Shown here in pieces: positions 5,468 through 5,781 of a DNA stretch of 5,781 nucleotides. The position numbers were made by a program, and so were the translations under genes. The DNA comes from Paratractidigestivibacter sp963630635 (GTDB lineage: Bacteria > Actinomycetota > Coriobacteriia > Coriobacteriales > Atopobiaceae). The stretch covers positions 1 through 5,781 of the forward strand of contig CAVGOA010000083.1 of assembly GCA_963630635.1 (NCBI GenBank), read 5' to 3'. The notes beneath the pieces are model-generated. The model was not told where the DNA came from. It saw only the letters and a list, made by a program, of their open reading frames with translations, and did no database searches. The number at the start of each line of letters is the position of its first letter. The stretch's first letter is position 1.

Positions 5468-5781
5468 TTAATCCTCCAGCCCGTTGTAAGCTTCGTCGTC
5501 CACGGGCTCGCACCACTCGTTTGCGCAGTTCTCGCCGGGGTAGCCAAAGGCCACGTGGCTAAACCAGGAGTCACGGTGGGCGCCGTGCCAGTGCTTGACG
5601 TTTGCCGGAATCTCCACGATGTCACCGGGCTTCAAGGCCTGGGCGGGCTTGCCTTCCTCCTGGTACCAGCCAAAGCCATCGACGCAGATAAGGACCTGGC
5701 CGCCGCCCGAGGTGGCCGTGTGGATGTGCCAGTTGTTGCGACAGCCCGGCTCGAAGGTCACGTTGTGGATGGGCAGGTAGT
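5468..5781 (-). CDS. Cupin domain protein (5' end beyond window)
   Basis: The frame is open to the right edge, and the reading continues upstream of the GTG at 5761 (YLPIHN precedes VTFEPGCRNN), so the start is outside the window. Seen: cupin motif 1 with NNWHIHTATSGGGQ (metal-ligand His-x-His) and motif 2 PGDIVEIPANVKHWHG (second histidine site). This is the compact cupin often annotated beside carboxymuconolactone decarboxylase, aldo/keto reductase or flavodoxin genes in gut anaerobes. The substrate is unknown. It probably lacks a few tens of N-terminal residues here. The stop TAA is at 5468-5470, and its 3' end contains the ribosome binding site of the flavodoxin gene. Confidence 0.88.
   Translation of the reverse strand, partial: YLPIHNVTFEPGCRNNWHIHTATSGGGQVLICVDGFGWYQEEGKPAQALKPGDIVEIPANVKHWHGAHRDSWFSHVAFGYPGENCANEWCEPVDDEAYNGLED
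5473..5477 (-). promoter_or_regulatory. Ribosome binding site of the flavodoxin gene, inside the cupin 3' end
   Basis: GGAGG on the minus strand, 7 nt before the GTG at 5465. It decides in favour of the GTG over the longer ATG frame and suggests coupling to translation of the cupin. Confidence 0.75.

Noticed and set aside
5466..5516. Longer flavodoxin start at the ATG at 5516
   Set aside because: The extra 17 residues overlap the cupin C-terminus, are Arg-rich and have no flavodoxin counterpart. The GTG at 5465 has a well-placed ribosome binding site.

Overview
This is a high-GC bacterial window holding six protein-coding genes and one assembly gap (154 Ns, 2620-2773). I infer a Gram-positive gut anaerobe of the Coriobacteriia, Collinsella or a close relative. 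The reasons are the strongly GC-biased third positions, AAGGAG-type ribosome binding sites, a conjugation-type coupling ATPase of the kind found in gut Firmicutes and Coriobacteria, and flanking genes (fused substrate-binding protein/permease, cupin plus flavodoxin) typical of such anaerobes. The taxon is judged by eye, not by a search.

Left flank (11-1585, minus strand): a polar amino-acid ABC transporter subunit in which the substrate-binding domain is fused to the permease. The two halves of the binding domain are in reversed order. Its ATPase would lie beyond the left edge.

Divergent intergenic region (1586-2069): going right, it holds a four-run G-tract with G-quadruplex potential, a perfect 21-bp inverted repeat, a plausible extended -10 promoter reading right, and a GC-rich leader of about 235 nt with several hairpins.

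Central plus-strand cassette (2070-4822): a ClpP-family serine peptidase with a visible Ser/His/Asp triad, its 3' end lost in the gap. Next comes a VirD4/TraG-type coupling ATPase, its 5' end in the gap. After its own possible promoter comes a 219-aa protein with the E...D...QxK pattern of PD-(D/E)xK nucleases. No relaxase, other type IV secretion gene, integrase or transposase is visible. The cassette could be an element remnant or an independent system. It is bracketed by two palindromic elements (about 1686-1757 and 4850-4958) that share a distinctive motif in opposite orientation.

Right flank (4962-5781, minus strand): a two-gene operon of a cupin (5' end beyond the window) followed 2 nt later by a flavodoxin starting at GTG. 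It converges on the cassette, with the second palindromic element between them.

The points most worth a second look are the bracketed ClpP/TraG/nuclease cassette, the pair of related palindromes, the lobe-swapped binding domain of the transporter, and the gap, which looks too small for a full-length coupling protein.
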